Of a stretch of DNA of 64,000 bases, positions 8,072 through 16,472 are shown piece after piece; positions within the stretch are counted from its first letter, which is position 1, and each line of letters opens with the position of its first letter. This DNA is from Bacteroidetes bacterium MedPE-SWsnd-G2 (lineage in GTDB: Bacteria; Bacteroidota; Bacteroidia; Flavobacteriales; Flavobacteriaceae): the NCBI GenBank assembly GCA_001874335.1, contig MPDE01000006.1, positions 124,001-188,000 on the forward strand, written 5' to 3'. A model generated the notes under the pieces. The model made no database searches. It was not told where the DNA came from and saw only the letters and a list, made by a program, of their open reading frames with translations. Both the position numbers and the translations under genes were made by a program.

Positions 8072-8749
8072 ATGAAAATTACATTTTTAGGGCACGCGAG
8101 TTTAAGTATAGAGATTAATGATATAACGGTTTTAGTAGACCCGTTTATTTCAGGAAATCCTAAGGCATCTCACATCAATATTGATACGCTTAAAGCCGAT
8201 TATATTTTATTGACTCATGCGCACCAAGATCATATTTTAGATGCTGAAGCAATAGCAAAACGCACAGGCGCTAAGATTGTTTCAAACTACGAAATTGTAA
8301 ATCATTATGCCGAGAAAGGTATTGAAGGTCACCCCATGAATCATGGTGGGAGTTGGACATTTGATTTTGGAGTGGTAAAGTACGTCAATGCCATTCACAC
8401 GTCTTCGTTTCCTGATGGAACTTATGGTGGTAATCCTGGTGGGTTTGTTATCGAAGGCGAACATAAAAATATTTATATCGCAGGAGATACAGCACTCACT
8501 TTTGATATGAAATTAATCCCAATGCAAACCAACTTAGATTTAGCAATTTTACCAATTGGTGATAATTTTACGATGGGAGTTCAAGACGCTTTAAAAGCAA
8601 GTGAATTTGTTGAATGTGACAAAATTTTGGGATATCATTTTGATACTTTCGGGTATATAGAAATTGACCATCAAGAGGCTAAAAAAATGTTTTTTGATAA
8701 CAACAAAGATTTAATGCTATTAGAAATAGGAGAAAACTTAGAATTATAA
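8072..8749 (+). CDS. UPF0173-family metal-dependent hydrolase
   Basis: Metallo-beta-lactamase-fold hydrolase of 225 aa in the UPF0173 (YtkL-like) group, probably cytoplasmic. The zinc motif HAHQDH spans residues 49-54; further ligands are expected in HTSSF and in IYIAGDTALT. The start ITFLGHASLSIEI is typical of the group. The substrate is unknown. It follows menA in the same direction but has no evident menaquinone role. The gene is convergent with the oxygenase downstream; the 6 bases TTATAA at 8744-8749 supply the stop codons of both genes. Confidence 0.88.
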   Translation: MKITFLGHASLSIEINDITVLVDPFISGNPKASHINIDTLKADYILLTHAHQDHILDAEAIAKRTGAKIVSNYEIVNHYAEKGIEGHPMNHGGSWTFDFGVVKYVNAIHTSSFPDGTYGGNPGGFVIEGEHKNIYIAGDTALTFDMKLIPMQTNLDLAILPIGDNFTMGVQDALKASEFVECDKILGYHFDTFGYIEIDHQEAKKMFFDNNKDLMLLEIGENLEL

Positions 8750-9634
8750 TTTAGAGTTTAACCACTCCTCTCGAAGTTGGTCAGAACTTTTGCCTGTGCC
8801 ATCCCATTTCCATCCTGGAGGTTTTAAAAAATATTTTATTCGATTTAGTAGGGTTGTTTTGCTGGTAAAAACATCTTTAAATAAAGCCACCCATTCGTGA
8901 AAAGCAATAAATATTGGATTGAATGTATTAATGTTCTCCGTAAGACCGTAGTTTACTTTTTCAGATTCTAATTCGGGTTGAAAAGTACCAAATAGTTTGT
9001 CCCAAATTATGAAAATCCCAGCATGGTTTCTATCCAAATAAATAGGGTTACTGCCATGGTGAACTCTGTGATGAGAAGGTGTGTTAAAAACCGATTCAAA
9101 CCATTTAGGCATTTTTTTTATGGCTTCGGTGTGAATCCAAAATTGATAAATTAAGCTAATAGACATTTGAAGTAATATCATTGCTGGATGGAAACCCAGT
9201 AACGGCAACCACAACCAAAAAATAAAGGTGTAAAACCCTCCAGACCAAGTTTGCCTTAGTGCAGTACTTAAATTATAATGTTGTGAAGAATGATGCACAA
9301 CGTGAGAAGCCCAAAACAAACGACATTTGTGCGATATGCGATGAAACCAGTAATAAGAGAAATCATCCAGAAAAAGTAATAGAGTGAAACTCCACCAACT
9401 TATAGGAATCGTGAAAATTCTAAAATTATCGTAAATCAAAAAAAACACAAATAGCACAATGCCTTTTGAAATGAACCCTAAAAACACATTTCCTAAGCCC
9501 ATTGATATTGAACTTAACGCATCTTTTAAGGTGTATTTCACCTCTTTTCCTTTTGTACTCAGATAAACTTCAAGAAGTATTGATAGCACAAAAAACGGAA
9601 TTGCAAAGTGTATAAGGTTAGGGAAATTGGGCAT
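8744..9634 (-). CDS. sterol desaturase / fatty acid hydroxylase family membrane protein
   Basis: A 296-aa membrane protein with several hydrophobic helices and the histidine clusters of the di-iron fatty-acid-hydroxylase superfamily: HRISHK, HVVHHSS and HRVHHGS, plus HEW near the C-terminus. Such enzymes hydroxylate or desaturate lipids and sterols. In Bacteroidota the substrate is usually unknown; carotenoids, fatty acids and hopanoid-like lipids are possibilities. It is encoded opposite to the surrounding men genes and splits menA from menC. Its stop overlaps that of the UPF0173 gene. Confidence 0.88.
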   Translation of the reverse strand: MPNFPNLIHFAIPFFVLSILLEVYLSTKGKEVKYTLKDALSSISMGLGNVFLGFISKGIVLFVFFLIYDNFRIFTIPISWWSFTLLLFLDDFSYYWFHRISHKCRLFWASHVVHHSSQHYNLSTALRQTWSGGFYTFIFWLWLPLLGFHPAMILLQMSISLIYQFWIHTEAIKKMPKWFESVFNTPSHHRVHHGSNPIYLDRNHAGIFIIWDKLFGTFQPELESEKVNYGLTENINTFNPIFIAFHEWVALFKDVFTSKTTLLNRIKYFLKPPGWKWDGTGKSSDQLREEWLNSKL

Positions 9635-9725
9635 TGTTAATTGTAGTTCTTTTTATGTTACTCCTAAAATAGGAATTCTCAATTAAATTGAAGTGCATAA
9701 AATTAAAACAATACATCAATTTATT

Positions 9726-9733
9726 TACTTTTG
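9726..9733 (+). promoter_or_regulatory. -7 box upstream of menC
   Basis: TACTTTTG fits TAnnTTTG and ends 8 bases before the menC ATG at 9742, implying a very short or absent leader. It lies inside the TTG-initiated extension that begins at 9688. Confidence 0.55.
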
Positions 9734-9741
9734 AATTTATT

Positions 9742-10782
9742 ATGATAAAAGCAAGCTATCGCAAACACATTTTAAACTTTAAACAACCAAGCGGAACATC
9801 TAGAGGGGTTTTAAGGCAAAAAGAAACCTGGTTTATCGTTTTAGAACGTAATGGAGAATTAGGTATTGGAGAATGCGGAATTTTAAGAGGATTGTCTGCT
9901 GATGATGTACCTGAATATGAAAGTAAATTAAAATGGAGTTGTGAAAATATTCATTTAGGAATTGATACTCTTTATCAAGAGTTGATGGCCTTTCCAAGTA
10001 TTCAATTTGGATTAGAAATGGCATTTAAGTCTTTAGAAAATGATGATCCCTTTAAATTATACGATTCAAAATTTTATAGGGGAGAAGAAGGGATAACCAT
10101 TAACGGATTAATCTGGATGGGCGATAGGGCTTTTATGCAAAAACAGATTAAAGCAAAAATTGAACAAGGATTTTCATGCATTAAATTGAAAATTGGTGCC
10201 ATAGATTTTGAAACAGAATTGAATTTACTCCAATCCATACGAAAGGAATTTAGTGCCTCTGACATCGAATTAAGAGTGGATGCAAATGGGGCTTTTTCAA
10301 TTGAAGATGCCTTGGTAAAACTGAATCTGTTATCTAAACTAAAACTACATTCTATTGAGCAGCCAATAAAAGCTGGGCAATTTGAATCTATGGCCGTGCT
10401 TTGTGAAAATACGCCATTACCAATAGCCTTGGATGAAGAATTAATAGGTGTTTGGGATGTAACAAAACGTCAAGAATTGTTACAAACTATAAATCCGCAG
10501 TACATCATTTTGAAACCAAGTTTTATTGGTGGGTATAGAGGAAGTGAAAATTGGATTAATTTGGCCGATAATTTGAATATTGGATGGTGGATTACCAGTG
10601 CATTAGAAAGTAATATTGGATTGAATGCAATTGCACAATGGACCAATACTTTAGAAAGTAAGATGCCTCAGGGCTTAGGCACAGGCGGATTGTTTACAAA
10701 CAATATTCTATCTCCTCTTGAAGTTGTTGGAGACCAACTAATGTACAGTCAAATTAATAAATGGGAATATAAAATTATTTAG
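9742..10782 (+). CDS. menC: o-succinylbenzoate synthase MenC
   Basis: Enolase-superfamily dehydratase that converts SHCHC to o-succinylbenzoate. The protein is 346 aa from ATG 9742; the TTG at 9688 would add an atypical hydrophobic stretch and would start upstream of the promoter box. Visible active-site elements are the KxK catalytic lysine (CIKLKIG), metal ligands in RVDANGAFS, SIEQPI and ALDEEL, and the second lysine in ILKPS. Other enolase-superfamily functions such as dipeptide epimerase are excluded mainly by the context beside menE. The CPBP protease gene starts 5 bases after its stop. Confidence 0.93.
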   Translation: MIKASYRKHILNFKQPSGTSRGVLRQKETWFIVLERNGELGIGECGILRGLSADDVPEYESKLKWSCENIHLGIDTLYQELMAFPSIQFGLEMAFKSLENDDPFKLYDSKFYRGEEGITINGLIWMGDRAFMQKQIKAKIEQGFSCIKLKIGAIDFETELNLLQSIRKEFSASDIELRVDANGAFSIEDALVKLNLLSKLKLHSIEQPIKAGQFESMAVLCENTPLPIALDEELIGVWDVTKRQELLQTINPQYIILKPSFIGGYRGSENWINLADNLNIGWWITSALESNIGLNAIAQWTNTLESKMPQGLGTGGLFTNNILSPLEVVGDQLMYSQINKWEYKII

Positions 10783-10787
10783 GATAT

Positions 10788-11747
10788 ATGTATATAGAAC
10801 AAGCTTACAAATCGTTACATGAATTTTGGAGATACGTAATTGGTGTAATTATTTCAATTATAGGTGTTGGTGTGTTTTCAATGCCCCATGCCATTGCAAT
10901 AGCTATGAAAAGCTTATCAGGTGGGGTTGATGAATCTCAATTAGAAGATTTAAGTTATATAATGAATTTGTTCGATTCCAATTTAAACTTGGTATTTATG
11001 CTGCTTCCTTTTTTAGGAGGACTTTTGTTTTTATTGTTTTCAACTAAAGTAATACATCAACAAACATTTACTGCATTGACTACTGCTCGAGAAAAAGTAG
11101 ATTGGGGAAGAGTGTTTTTTGCCTTTGCTTTTTGGGGAATTGTATCATCTACATTGATAGCCATAGGATATTTTATGGAACCAGAGACTTTTGAATTAAA
11201 CTTTCAACTAGAACCATTTTTAATCCTTTGTGTGATAGCGCTATTATTAATACCTATTCAAACTAGTTTTGAAGAATATTTATTTAGAGGCTATCTCATG
11301 CAGGGTATCGGGGTCTTAGTGAAAAATAAATGGTTTCCTTTAGTTATAACTTCGGTAGTATTTGGATTAATGCACCTAGCAAATCCCGAAGTAGAGCAAT
11401 TAGGGCCAGTAATTATGGTTTATTATATTGGCACCGGATTGTTTTTAGCAATCATTACTTTGATGGATGAAGGCTTAGAATTGGCATTAGGTTTTCATGC
11501 AGCAAATAATCTATTTACGGCTTTATTAGTCACTGCAGATTGGACCGCTTTTCAAACTTATTCGGTTTTTAAAGACACTTCGTCACCAACAGAAGCCGGA
11601 TTTTTTGATATCTTTATGCCTGTGTTTGTGATATTTCCGCTTTTAATTTTAATTTTTGCTAAAAAATATAAATGGAATAATTGGAAGGACAAACTATTTG
11701 GAAAAGTGGAACCACCACTGCCTGATGACTATAAAATACTCGACTAA
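10788..11747 (+). CDS. CPBP-family intramembrane metalloprotease
   Basis: Polytopic membrane protein (319 aa, about eight hydrophobic segments) of the CAAX-protease/bacteriocin-processing (Abi) family. The motif EExxxR is complete (Glu162, Glu163, Arg167 in FEEYLFRGYL). The two later motif histidines are visible, His196 in GLMHLAN and His237 in LGFHAANN. Substrates of bacterial members are mostly unknown. It sits between menC and menE with gaps of 5 and 2 bases, so it is almost certainly co-transcribed with them. A menaquinone role is not implied by the fold. Confidence 0.92.
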   Translation: MYIEQAYKSLHEFWRYVIGVIISIIGVGVFSMPHAIAIAMKSLSGGVDESQLEDLSYIMNLFDSNLNLVFMLLPFLGGLLFLLFSTKVIHQQTFTALTTAREKVDWGRVFFAFAFWGIVSSTLIAIGYFMEPETFELNFQLEPFLILCVIALLLIPIQTSFEEYLFRGYLMQGIGVLVKNKWFPLVITSVVFGLMHLANPEVEQLGPVIMVYYIGTGLFLAIITLMDEGLELALGFHAANNLFTALLVTADWTAFQTYSVFKDTSSPTEAGFFDIFMPVFVIFPLLILIFAKKYKWNNWKDKLFGKVEPPLPDDYKILD

Positions 11748-11749
11748 TT

Positions 11750-12823
11750 ATGATTCCTAAGTACAACAAGATTCACTTAAAATTTAAAATGAATGGTGTA
11801 AGTTTAGATCACGATTCCATTCCCGAAGTAGCATACAGTTGCGTAAAAGAAGGCGAGCCTTTTGAGAAGAGCTTAGGAGCATTTTTATTAGATTGGTTGG
11901 ATGAAGGCCCTACAATTGGTGTTTTGACTTCTGGCTCAACAGGAGAACAGAAAACAATTCAGGTGAGTAAACAGGCTATGGTCAACTCTTCCATTGTAAC
12001 CGGAGATTATTTTAAATTAGAACCTGGAGATTCTGCGCTTCATTGTTTACCTACAACTCATATAGCAGGGAAAATGATGGTTGTTAGAGCTATGATGCTT
12101 GGTTTAGAATTAGATGTTGTTGAACCAAAGTTAAATCCAGAATTTAAGGCAGATAAAACATATAGTTTTTGTGCAATGGTTCCAGCGCAGTTAAGTAATT
12201 GTTTAGGTAAACTGAATAATATTGAGACTTTAATTGTTGGTGGAGCAGCGGTAAATGCCCAACTTCTGGATGAAATTCAAGGTCTTTCTACAAAGGTATG
12301 TGCAACCTATGGGATGACAGAAACTGTTTCACATATTGCACTAAAGCCTTTAAATTATGGAAGCGAATCTGCACATTTTACTTGTTTAGCGGGTATTACC
12401 ATTTCAAAAGATGAAAGATCTTGTTTGGTTATTGACGCTCCAAAACTGTCTGCCGAACAAATTATTACCAATGATATTGTAGAAATTTACGAGAATAATA
12501 CCTTTGAAGTTTTAGGACGATTTGATAACATGATTAATTCGGGAGGATTAAAGTACTTTCCAGAAAAAATCGAGGCTAAATTAGAAGGTAAATTACCTTG
12601 CAGATATTTTATCACTTCTGAGCCTGATCAGGTTTTAGGAGAACAGATAGTTTTAGTCTTAGAAGGCGAGTCTGTAATTGTAGATGATTCTATTTACGGC
12701 AAGGAATTTGGAAAATTTGAAATACCTAAAAAAACATATAATGTTTCAAAATTTGTAGAAACACCAACAGGAAAAATTCAACGTAAAAAAACAGTTGAAC
12801 TCATAAAAAAAGGAGCAAATTAA
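11750..12823 (+). CDS. menE: o-succinylbenzoate-CoA ligase MenE
   Basis: Adenylate-forming ligase that activates o-succinylbenzoate to its CoA ester. At 357 aa it is the short form found in Bacteroidota, lacking much of the usual N-terminal subdomain. The ATP motif TSGSTGEQK begins near residue 60, the ATYGMTET motif lies near residue 187 and the catalytic C-terminal lysine is in PTGKIQRKK. It starts 2 bases after the CPBP gene. Its last codons form the left arm of the downstream terminator. Confidence 0.94.
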   Translation: MIPKYNKIHLKFKMNGVSLDHDSIPEVAYSCVKEGEPFEKSLGAFLLDWLDEGPTIGVLTSGSTGEQKTIQVSKQAMVNSSIVTGDYFKLEPGDSALHCLPTTHIAGKMMVVRAMMLGLELDVVEPKLNPEFKADKTYSFCAMVPAQLSNCLGKLNNIETLIVGGAAVNAQLLDEIQGLSTKVCATYGMTETVSHIALKPLNYGSESAHFTCLAGITISKDERSCLVIDAPKLSAEQIITNDIVEIYENNTFEVLGRFDNMINSGGLKYFPEKIEAKLEGKLPCRYFITSEPDQVLGEQIVLVLEGESVIVDDSIYGKEFGKFEIPKKTYNVSKFVETPTGKIQRKKTVELIKKGAN

Positions 12824-12839
12824 TTTGCTCCTTTTTTTT
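12805..12839 (+). terminator. bidirectional terminator between menE and the carboxylase gene
   Basis: A perfect 20-base palindrome (12812-12831, GGAGCAAATT then AATTTGCTCC) is flanked by seven A on the left and eight T on the right. It overlaps the menE stop codon and can serve both convergent genes. Confidence 0.9.
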
Positions 12840-12843
12840 AGTC

Positions 12844-14472
12844 TTAAACTTGTAAAACACCCATATTAAAAGGTTTTTCAATAGGAGCGTGATTAGCGGC
12901 TTCTATACCCATGCTAATCCATGTTCTTGAATCTAACGGATCAATTATAGCGTCTGTCCATAATCGCGCAGCCGAATAATACGGAGACACTTGATCGTCA
13001 TATCTTGATTTAATCTTATTAAATAGTTCTTTTTCCTTTTCTTCTGTTATAGTTTCTCCCTTCTTTTTTAAAGAAGCAGTTTCAATTTGAAGTAAAACTT
13101 TTGCAGCCGAGTTACCACTCATAACAGCTAATTCGGCACTTGGCCAAGCAGCAATTAATCTTGGGTCATAAGCCTTTCCGCACATGGCATAATTACCAGC
13201 GCCATAACTGTTGCCAATAACAATTGTAAATTTAGGTACAACAGAGTTACTAACGGCATTAACCATTTTAGCACCGTCCTTAATAATTCCGCTGTGTTCA
13301 CTTTTACTCCCAACCATGAACCCCGTAACATCTTGTAGAAAAACTAAAGGAATTTTCTTTTGGTTACAATTTGCTATAAATCGTGTTGCTTTATCTGCAG
13401 AGTCATTGTAAATAACGCCTCCAAATTGCATTTCACCTTTTTTAGTCTTTACCAATTTTCTTTGGTTAGCCACTATACCAACTGCCCATCCGTCAATTCG
13501 AGCATAAGCCGTAATAATACTTTGTCCGTAGCCTTCCTTATACTCATCAAATTCAGAATCATCAACGATGCGTTTAATGATTTCTTTCATATCGTATTGG
13601 TCAGCTCTGCTTTTTGGTAGAATACCAAAAATATCCTCAGGAGCTTCCTTAGGTTTCTTAGCTTCAGCTCGGTTGTATCCAGCCTTGTCAAAATCTCCAA
13701 TTTTGTCCACAATGTTTTGAATTCTACTTAAGGCATCTTTGTCATCAGTAGCTTTATAATCTGTAACTCCAGATATTTCACAATGCGTTGTAGCACCGCC
13801 TAATGTTTCATTATCAATATCTTCACCAATTGCAGCTTTTACTAAATATGAACCCGCTAAAAAGATACTTCCAGTTTTATCAACTATAAGCGCTTCATCA
13901 CTCATAATAGGTAAGTAGGCACCACCTGCAACACAACTACCCATTACTGCTGCAATTTGAGTAATACCCATACTGCTCATCACAGCATTATTTCTAAAAA
14001 TTCTACCAAAATGCTCTTTGTCAGGAAATATTTCATCTTGCATAGGCAAGTAAACCCCAGCACTATCCACTAGATAGATAATTGGTAATTTATTTTCAAT
14101 TGCAATTTCTTGAGCCCTTAAATTCTTTTTCCCTGTAATAGGGAACCAAGCACCAGCCTTTACAGTGGCATCGTTTGCAACTACAATACACTGTTTGCCT
14201 TTTATATATCCAATTTTTACAACAACACCCCCTGATGGACATCCACCATGTTCTTTATACATGCCTTCTCCGGCAAATGCACCAATTTCAATAGAAGGTT
14301 TTTTAGAATCTAATAGAAAATCTACCCGCTCACGTGCAGTCATTTTTCCTTTAGAATGATGTTTTTCTATACTTTTTTTTCCTCCTCCCAACTTAACTTT
14401 TGCAAAGCGTTGTCGTAGGTCTGATAGTAGGAGTTTATTGTGATCTTCGTTTTTGTTGAAGTTAATATCCAT
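12844..14472 (-). CDS. acyl-CoA carboxylase beta subunit (carboxyltransferase), probably methylcrotonoyl-CoA type
   Basis: A 542-aa biotin-dependent carboxyltransferase subunit with N- and C-terminal crotonase-like halves. GKMTARERVDFLLD at the N-terminus, GSCVAGGAYLPIMSDEALIV and LGGATTHCEISGVTDY resemble methylcrotonoyl-CoA carboxylase beta (leucine degradation). Propionyl-CoA carboxylase or geranyl-CoA carboxylase cannot be ruled out from the sequence alone. No biotin carboxylase or carrier subunit gene is adjacent, so its partner is encoded elsewhere. It is a single gene that converges on menE. Confidence 0.9.
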   Translation of the reverse strand: MDINFNKNEDHNKLLLSDLRQRFAKVKLGGGKKSIEKHHSKGKMTARERVDFLLDSKKPSIEIGAFAGEGMYKEHGGCPSGGVVVKIGYIKGKQCIVVANDATVKAGAWFPITGKKNLRAQEIAIENKLPIIYLVDSAGVYLPMQDEIFPDKEHFGRIFRNNAVMSSMGITQIAAVMGSCVAGGAYLPIMSDEALIVDKTGSIFLAGSYLVKAAIGEDIDNETLGGATTHCEISGVTDYKATDDKDALSRIQNIVDKIGDFDKAGYNRAEAKKPKEAPEDIFGILPKSRADQYDMKEIIKRIVDDSEFDEYKEGYGQSIITAYARIDGWAVGIVANQRKLVKTKKGEMQFGGVIYNDSADKATRFIANCNQKKIPLVFLQDVTGFMVGSKSEHSGIIKDGAKMVNAVSNSVVPKFTIVIGNSYGAGNYAMCGKAYDPRLIAAWPSAELAVMSGNSAAKVLLQIETASLKKKGETITEEKEKELFNKIKSRYDDQVSPYYSAARLWTDAIIDPLDSRTWISMGIEAANHAPIEKPFNMGVLQV

Positions 14473-14550
14473 AGCCGATTTTATTTCAGGCTAAAGTACA
14501 AAAGTTTAGAAAAAAATAAACCTAAAATTGCCGGATTGAAGTTATTTTAA

Positions 14551-14577
14551 TTTCCATGGATTTAGTTCCCTTGGAAA
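14551..14577. promoter_or_regulatory. candidate MarR operator (imperfect inverted repeat)
   Basis: Two 9-base arms, TTTCCATGG at 14551-14559 and CCTTGGAAA at 14569-14577, are inverted with one mismatch. The right arm covers the TTG at 14571-14573 that serves as a possible -33 element. A MarR-type regulator is the second gene of the transcript, so autoregulation is plausible. This is an inference from position and symmetry. Confidence 0.4.
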
Positions 14578-14601
14578 GTAAATATATTTCTCCTATATTT
14601 G
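14571..14601 (+). promoter_or_regulatory. promoter of the FMN reductase-MarR-pirin operon
   Basis: TTG at 14571-14573 and TATATTTG at 14594-14601 are separated by 20 bases, a good Bacteroidota -33/-7 pair. The ATG at 14626 follows after 24 bases. Confidence 0.65.
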
Positions 14602-14625
14602 TATTCTAATTAACACATAGTCAGT

Positions 14626-15150
14626 ATGAAAAATATAGTTGCATTTGGAGGAAGTAATAGTAAGAAATCAATAAATAAAGATTTGGCAGCTCACGTAGCT
14701 CAGCAATTTGAAAATACAGAAGTATTAGATTTAAATGATTTCCCGTTGCCAATTTATAGTATCGATACCGAGCTTGAGAAGGGCATACCAGAAAACGCCA
14801 ATGTCTTTTTGAATAAAATTAAAAATGCAGACGGCATTATCTTGTCGCTTGCAGAGCATAATGGAGCATACTCTACCGCTTTCAAAAATTTATTTGATTG
14901 GATGTCTCGAATTGATGGAAAATTATGGAGTAACGTGCCAATGTTGCTTATGGCTACTTCTCCTGGAGCTAGAGGTGGTGCAACAGTCTTAGAAATAGCA
15001 AAAGGCAGATTCCCTTATATGGGTGGTAATATTGTGGCCGATTTGTCTTTTCCTTCATTTGGGCAAAATTTTGTGAATAATGAAATTGTTAATGACGAAT
15101 TGAAAAATGCGGTGGCATCAGCAGTTTTAGCCTTAAAATCAGAAATGTAA
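14626..15150 (+). CDS. NAD(P)H-dependent FMN reductase family protein
   Basis: Flavodoxin-like NADPH-dependent FMN/quinone reductase of 174 aa. The N-terminus NIVAFGGSNSKKSINKDLA has the GSN phosphate-binding loop, and the middle LSLAEHNGAYSTAFKNLFDWMSR is the usual flavin and dimer region. It may detoxify quinones or azo compounds. It is the first gene of a unit that also encodes a MarR regulator (6 bases downstream) and two pirins, a combination consistent with an electrophile or redox-stress response. Confidence 0.88.
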   Translation: MKNIVAFGGSNSKKSINKDLAAHVAQQFENTEVLDLNDFPLPIYSIDTELEKGIPENANVFLNKIKNADGIILSLAEHNGAYSTAFKNLFDWMSRIDGKLWSNVPMLLMATSPGARGGATVLEIAKGRFPYMGGNIVADLSFPSFGQNFVNNEIVNDELKNAVASAVLALKSEM

Positions 15151-15156
15151 TCGCAT

Positions 15157-15594
15157 ATGGGGGATATTTCAAAAGACATACAATCTAATTTTATTAATGC
15201 AAAAGTAAAAGCATTGATAAATATTATGTACACATCTAATTGGATTCATGCACATCAAGCAGCATTCTTTAAACCCTTCGGAATTTCAAATCAGCAGTTT
15301 AATATCTTGAGAATATTAAGAGGGGCAAAAGAACCTTTAAAGGTCCAAGAAATTAAAACACGTATGATTGATAGGGCACCAAACGCTACCCGGTTGATGG
15401 ATAAGTTGAAGGCCAAACAGCTCATTGATAGAAAGCCTTGTCCAGGAGACAGAAGGGTTGTTTATATAGAAATTACCAATATGGGCTTGGAGCTTTTAGA
15501 TGAAATAAGTGAAAAAATGAACTTCGATTTACTAGAAAACTTAACAGAAAATGAAGCTGAACAACTCAGTGATTTATTAGATAAAATTAGATAA
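15157..15594 (+). CDS. MarR-family transcriptional regulator
   Basis: A 145-aa winged-helix regulator. The DNA-binding part covers PFGISNQQFNILRILRGAK, the recognition helix region DRAPNATRLMDKLKAKQL, and the wing DRKPCPGDRRVVYIEIT, with the conserved aspartate-arginine pair of MarR proteins. One cysteine in the wing (RKPCPGD) could be redox-sensitive, but that is speculation. It lies between the FMN reductase and the first pirin, and probably controls this operon through the inverted repeat at 14551-14577. Confidence 0.9.
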   Translation: MGDISKDIQSNFINAKVKALINIMYTSNWIHAHQAAFFKPFGISNQQFNILRILRGAKEPLKVQEIKTRMIDRAPNATRLMDKLKAKQLIDRKPCPGDRRVVYIEITNMGLELLDEISEKMNFDLLENLTENEAEQLSDLLDKIR

Positions 15595-15605
15595 ATAAAA
15601 GTATT

Positions 15606-16469
15606 ATGAAACGGAATACGATAGATTATGTAGGAGGGAGTCCGTTAGTGAATATGGGACCAATTCAATTAAGACAACCACTACCAAACAGTAATGTAGA
15701 GATGGTAGATCCTTTTTTATTATTACATCATTATGGTCCATTTGCAATTTCTGAAGAGGATAATCCTTTTGATTTAGGACCACACCCGCATCGTGGATTT
15801 GAGCCAATAACATTTTTATTACAAGGAGAACAATTACATCGCGATTCATTAAATAATGAAAGTATAGTTAAAGCTGGTGATGTGCAATGGACTACTGCTG
15901 GTAGAGGTATTATACATTCGGAGGGGCCGAATAAGGCATTTGTTGAAAAAGGTGGTGTTTTAGAAGGAATCCAACTTTGGTTGAATTTGCCAGCAGATAA
16001 AAAAATGATGACTCCCAAATATCAACATATTACGTCAGACCAGTTTAACAAGGTTGGTTTTGAAAACATAAATATTAAGGTGGTTGCTGGAGAAATTTTT
16101 AGTACCAAGGGGAAAATTGAAACGGAATCTGATATTACTGTTGCGTTACTCAAGTTTCAAAATTCAGAAGTTTTAAATCTTCCTATAAATGAGAATCATT
16201 CTGGGTTGATATACTTAATAAATGGAAATGTTTCTGTAAACGAATCTATTCAATTACAATCTTCAGAAAATCAAATAGCCAGTTTTAATGCTGATGGCGA
16301 TCATATTCAAATCAAATCAATTGGAGATGCTCAATTACTGTTTTTATCTGGTGTGCCCTTTGATGAAAAAGTAGTGTCCTGGGGGCCCTATGTCATGAAC
16401 AGCCAAACTGAAATAATGGAAGCATTAAGAGATTATCAAATGGGAAAAATGGGATTTTTAACACGATAA
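15606..16469 (+). CDS. pirin family protein (long type)
   Basis: Bicupin protein of 287 aa. The N-terminal cupin shows the pirin metal motif: PHPHRGFEPITFLL, then HRDS and IIHSEGP, giving the three histidines and one glutamate expected to bind iron. Family members include quercetinases and nuclear pirin; the substrate here is unknown. It starts 11 bases after the MarR gene and is followed after 3 bases by a second, different pirin. Confidence 0.9.
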   Translation: MKRNTIDYVGGSPLVNMGPIQLRQPLPNSNVEMVDPFLLLHHYGPFAISEEDNPFDLGPHPHRGFEPITFLLQGEQLHRDSLNNESIVKAGDVQWTTAGRGIIHSEGPNKAFVEKGGVLEGIQLWLNLPADKKMMTPKYQHITSDQFNKVGFENINIKVVAGEIFSTKGKIETESDITVALLKFQNSEVLNLPINENHSGLIYLINGNVSVNESIQLQSSENQIASFNADGDHIQIKSIGDAQLLFLSGVPFDEKVVSWGPYVMNSQTEIMEALRDYQMGKMGFLTR

Positions 16470-16472
16470 ATT

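Noticed and set aside
9688-9741. TTG-initiated extension of MenC
   Set aside because: The extension spans the -7 promoter box at 9726-9733 and adds residues not expected in the family.
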